The notes below the pieces were generated by a model. That model was not told where the DNA came from. It ran no database searches and worked only from the letters and a program-made list of their open reading frames with translations. From Okapia johnstoni (lineage: Eukaryota; Chordata; Mammalia; Artiodactyla; Giraffidae), in assembly GCA_024291935.2 (NCBI GenBank), contig CM044306.1:8196001-8260000 (forward strand): a DNA stretch of 64,000 nt, given 5' to 3'. Shown here one piece after another: positions 63,976 through 64,000 of the stretch. Position numbers and translations under genes: made by a program. How positions within the stretch are numbered: position 1 is the stretch's first letter; each line of letters begins with the position of its first letter.

Positions 63976-64000
63976 AGTTCATTTATTTGACCGCGGGTGG

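Overview
This is a gene-sparse stretch of ruminant (most likely bovid) nuclear DNA. The evidence is the repeat content: many copies of Bov-tA SINEs, CHR-type tRNA-derived SINEs and BovB (RTE-clade) LINEs, over a background of older mammalian repeats (MIR, L2, L1, MER5A). Two protein-coding genes are supported, both on the + strand and both recognised from exon translations: the 3' half of SEC14L1 and the 5' end of SEPTIN9. They are neighbours in the same order on human 17q25, so the window looks like the syntenic ruminant locus (established knowledge, not checked here).

Region by region. 1-10705: SEC14L1, eight constitutive coding exons (109-197, 1246-1316, 2219-2390, 2702-2836, 4650-4784, 6660-6911, 8004-8182, 8331-8436) carrying the second half of the CRAL-TRIO (SEC14) lipid-binding domain and the whole GOLD domain. 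An alternative last exon (10159-10174) sits inside the long 3'UTR, and a poly(A) signal lies at 10683. About 10706-42180: intergenic DNA, dominated by BovB, Bov-tA and CHR insertions, one LTR relic, old DNA-transposon fossils, and a G-rich polypurine minisatellite (about 34776-35020). About 42170-42830: a CpG island promoter with the first SEPTIN9 coding exon (42739-42757). 42758-61257: an 18.5 kb SEPTIN9 intron rich in SINEs. 61258-61314: the second coding exon of the long SEPTIN9 isoform. 61315-64000: the start of the next intron, with a GC/CpG-rich patch near 62140-62860.

The two genes are not known to work as a unit. SEC14L1 is a cytosolic/Golgi lipid-transfer-type protein, and SEPTIN9 is a filament-forming GTPase. 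The SEPTIN9 GTPase domain lies downstream of this window. I found no bacterial-style operon, CRISPR array, complete viral gene or new system. The most interesting items are a BovB copy with an in-frame 132 bp internal duplication and a mutated catalytic motif, several insertions with readable target-site duplications, exact short tandem duplications, the competing SEC14L1 terminal exons, and the G-rich minisatellite. Repeat family names come from recognition of consensus-like sequence without a database search. Repeat edges without a stated target-site duplication are approximate to about 10-20 bases.
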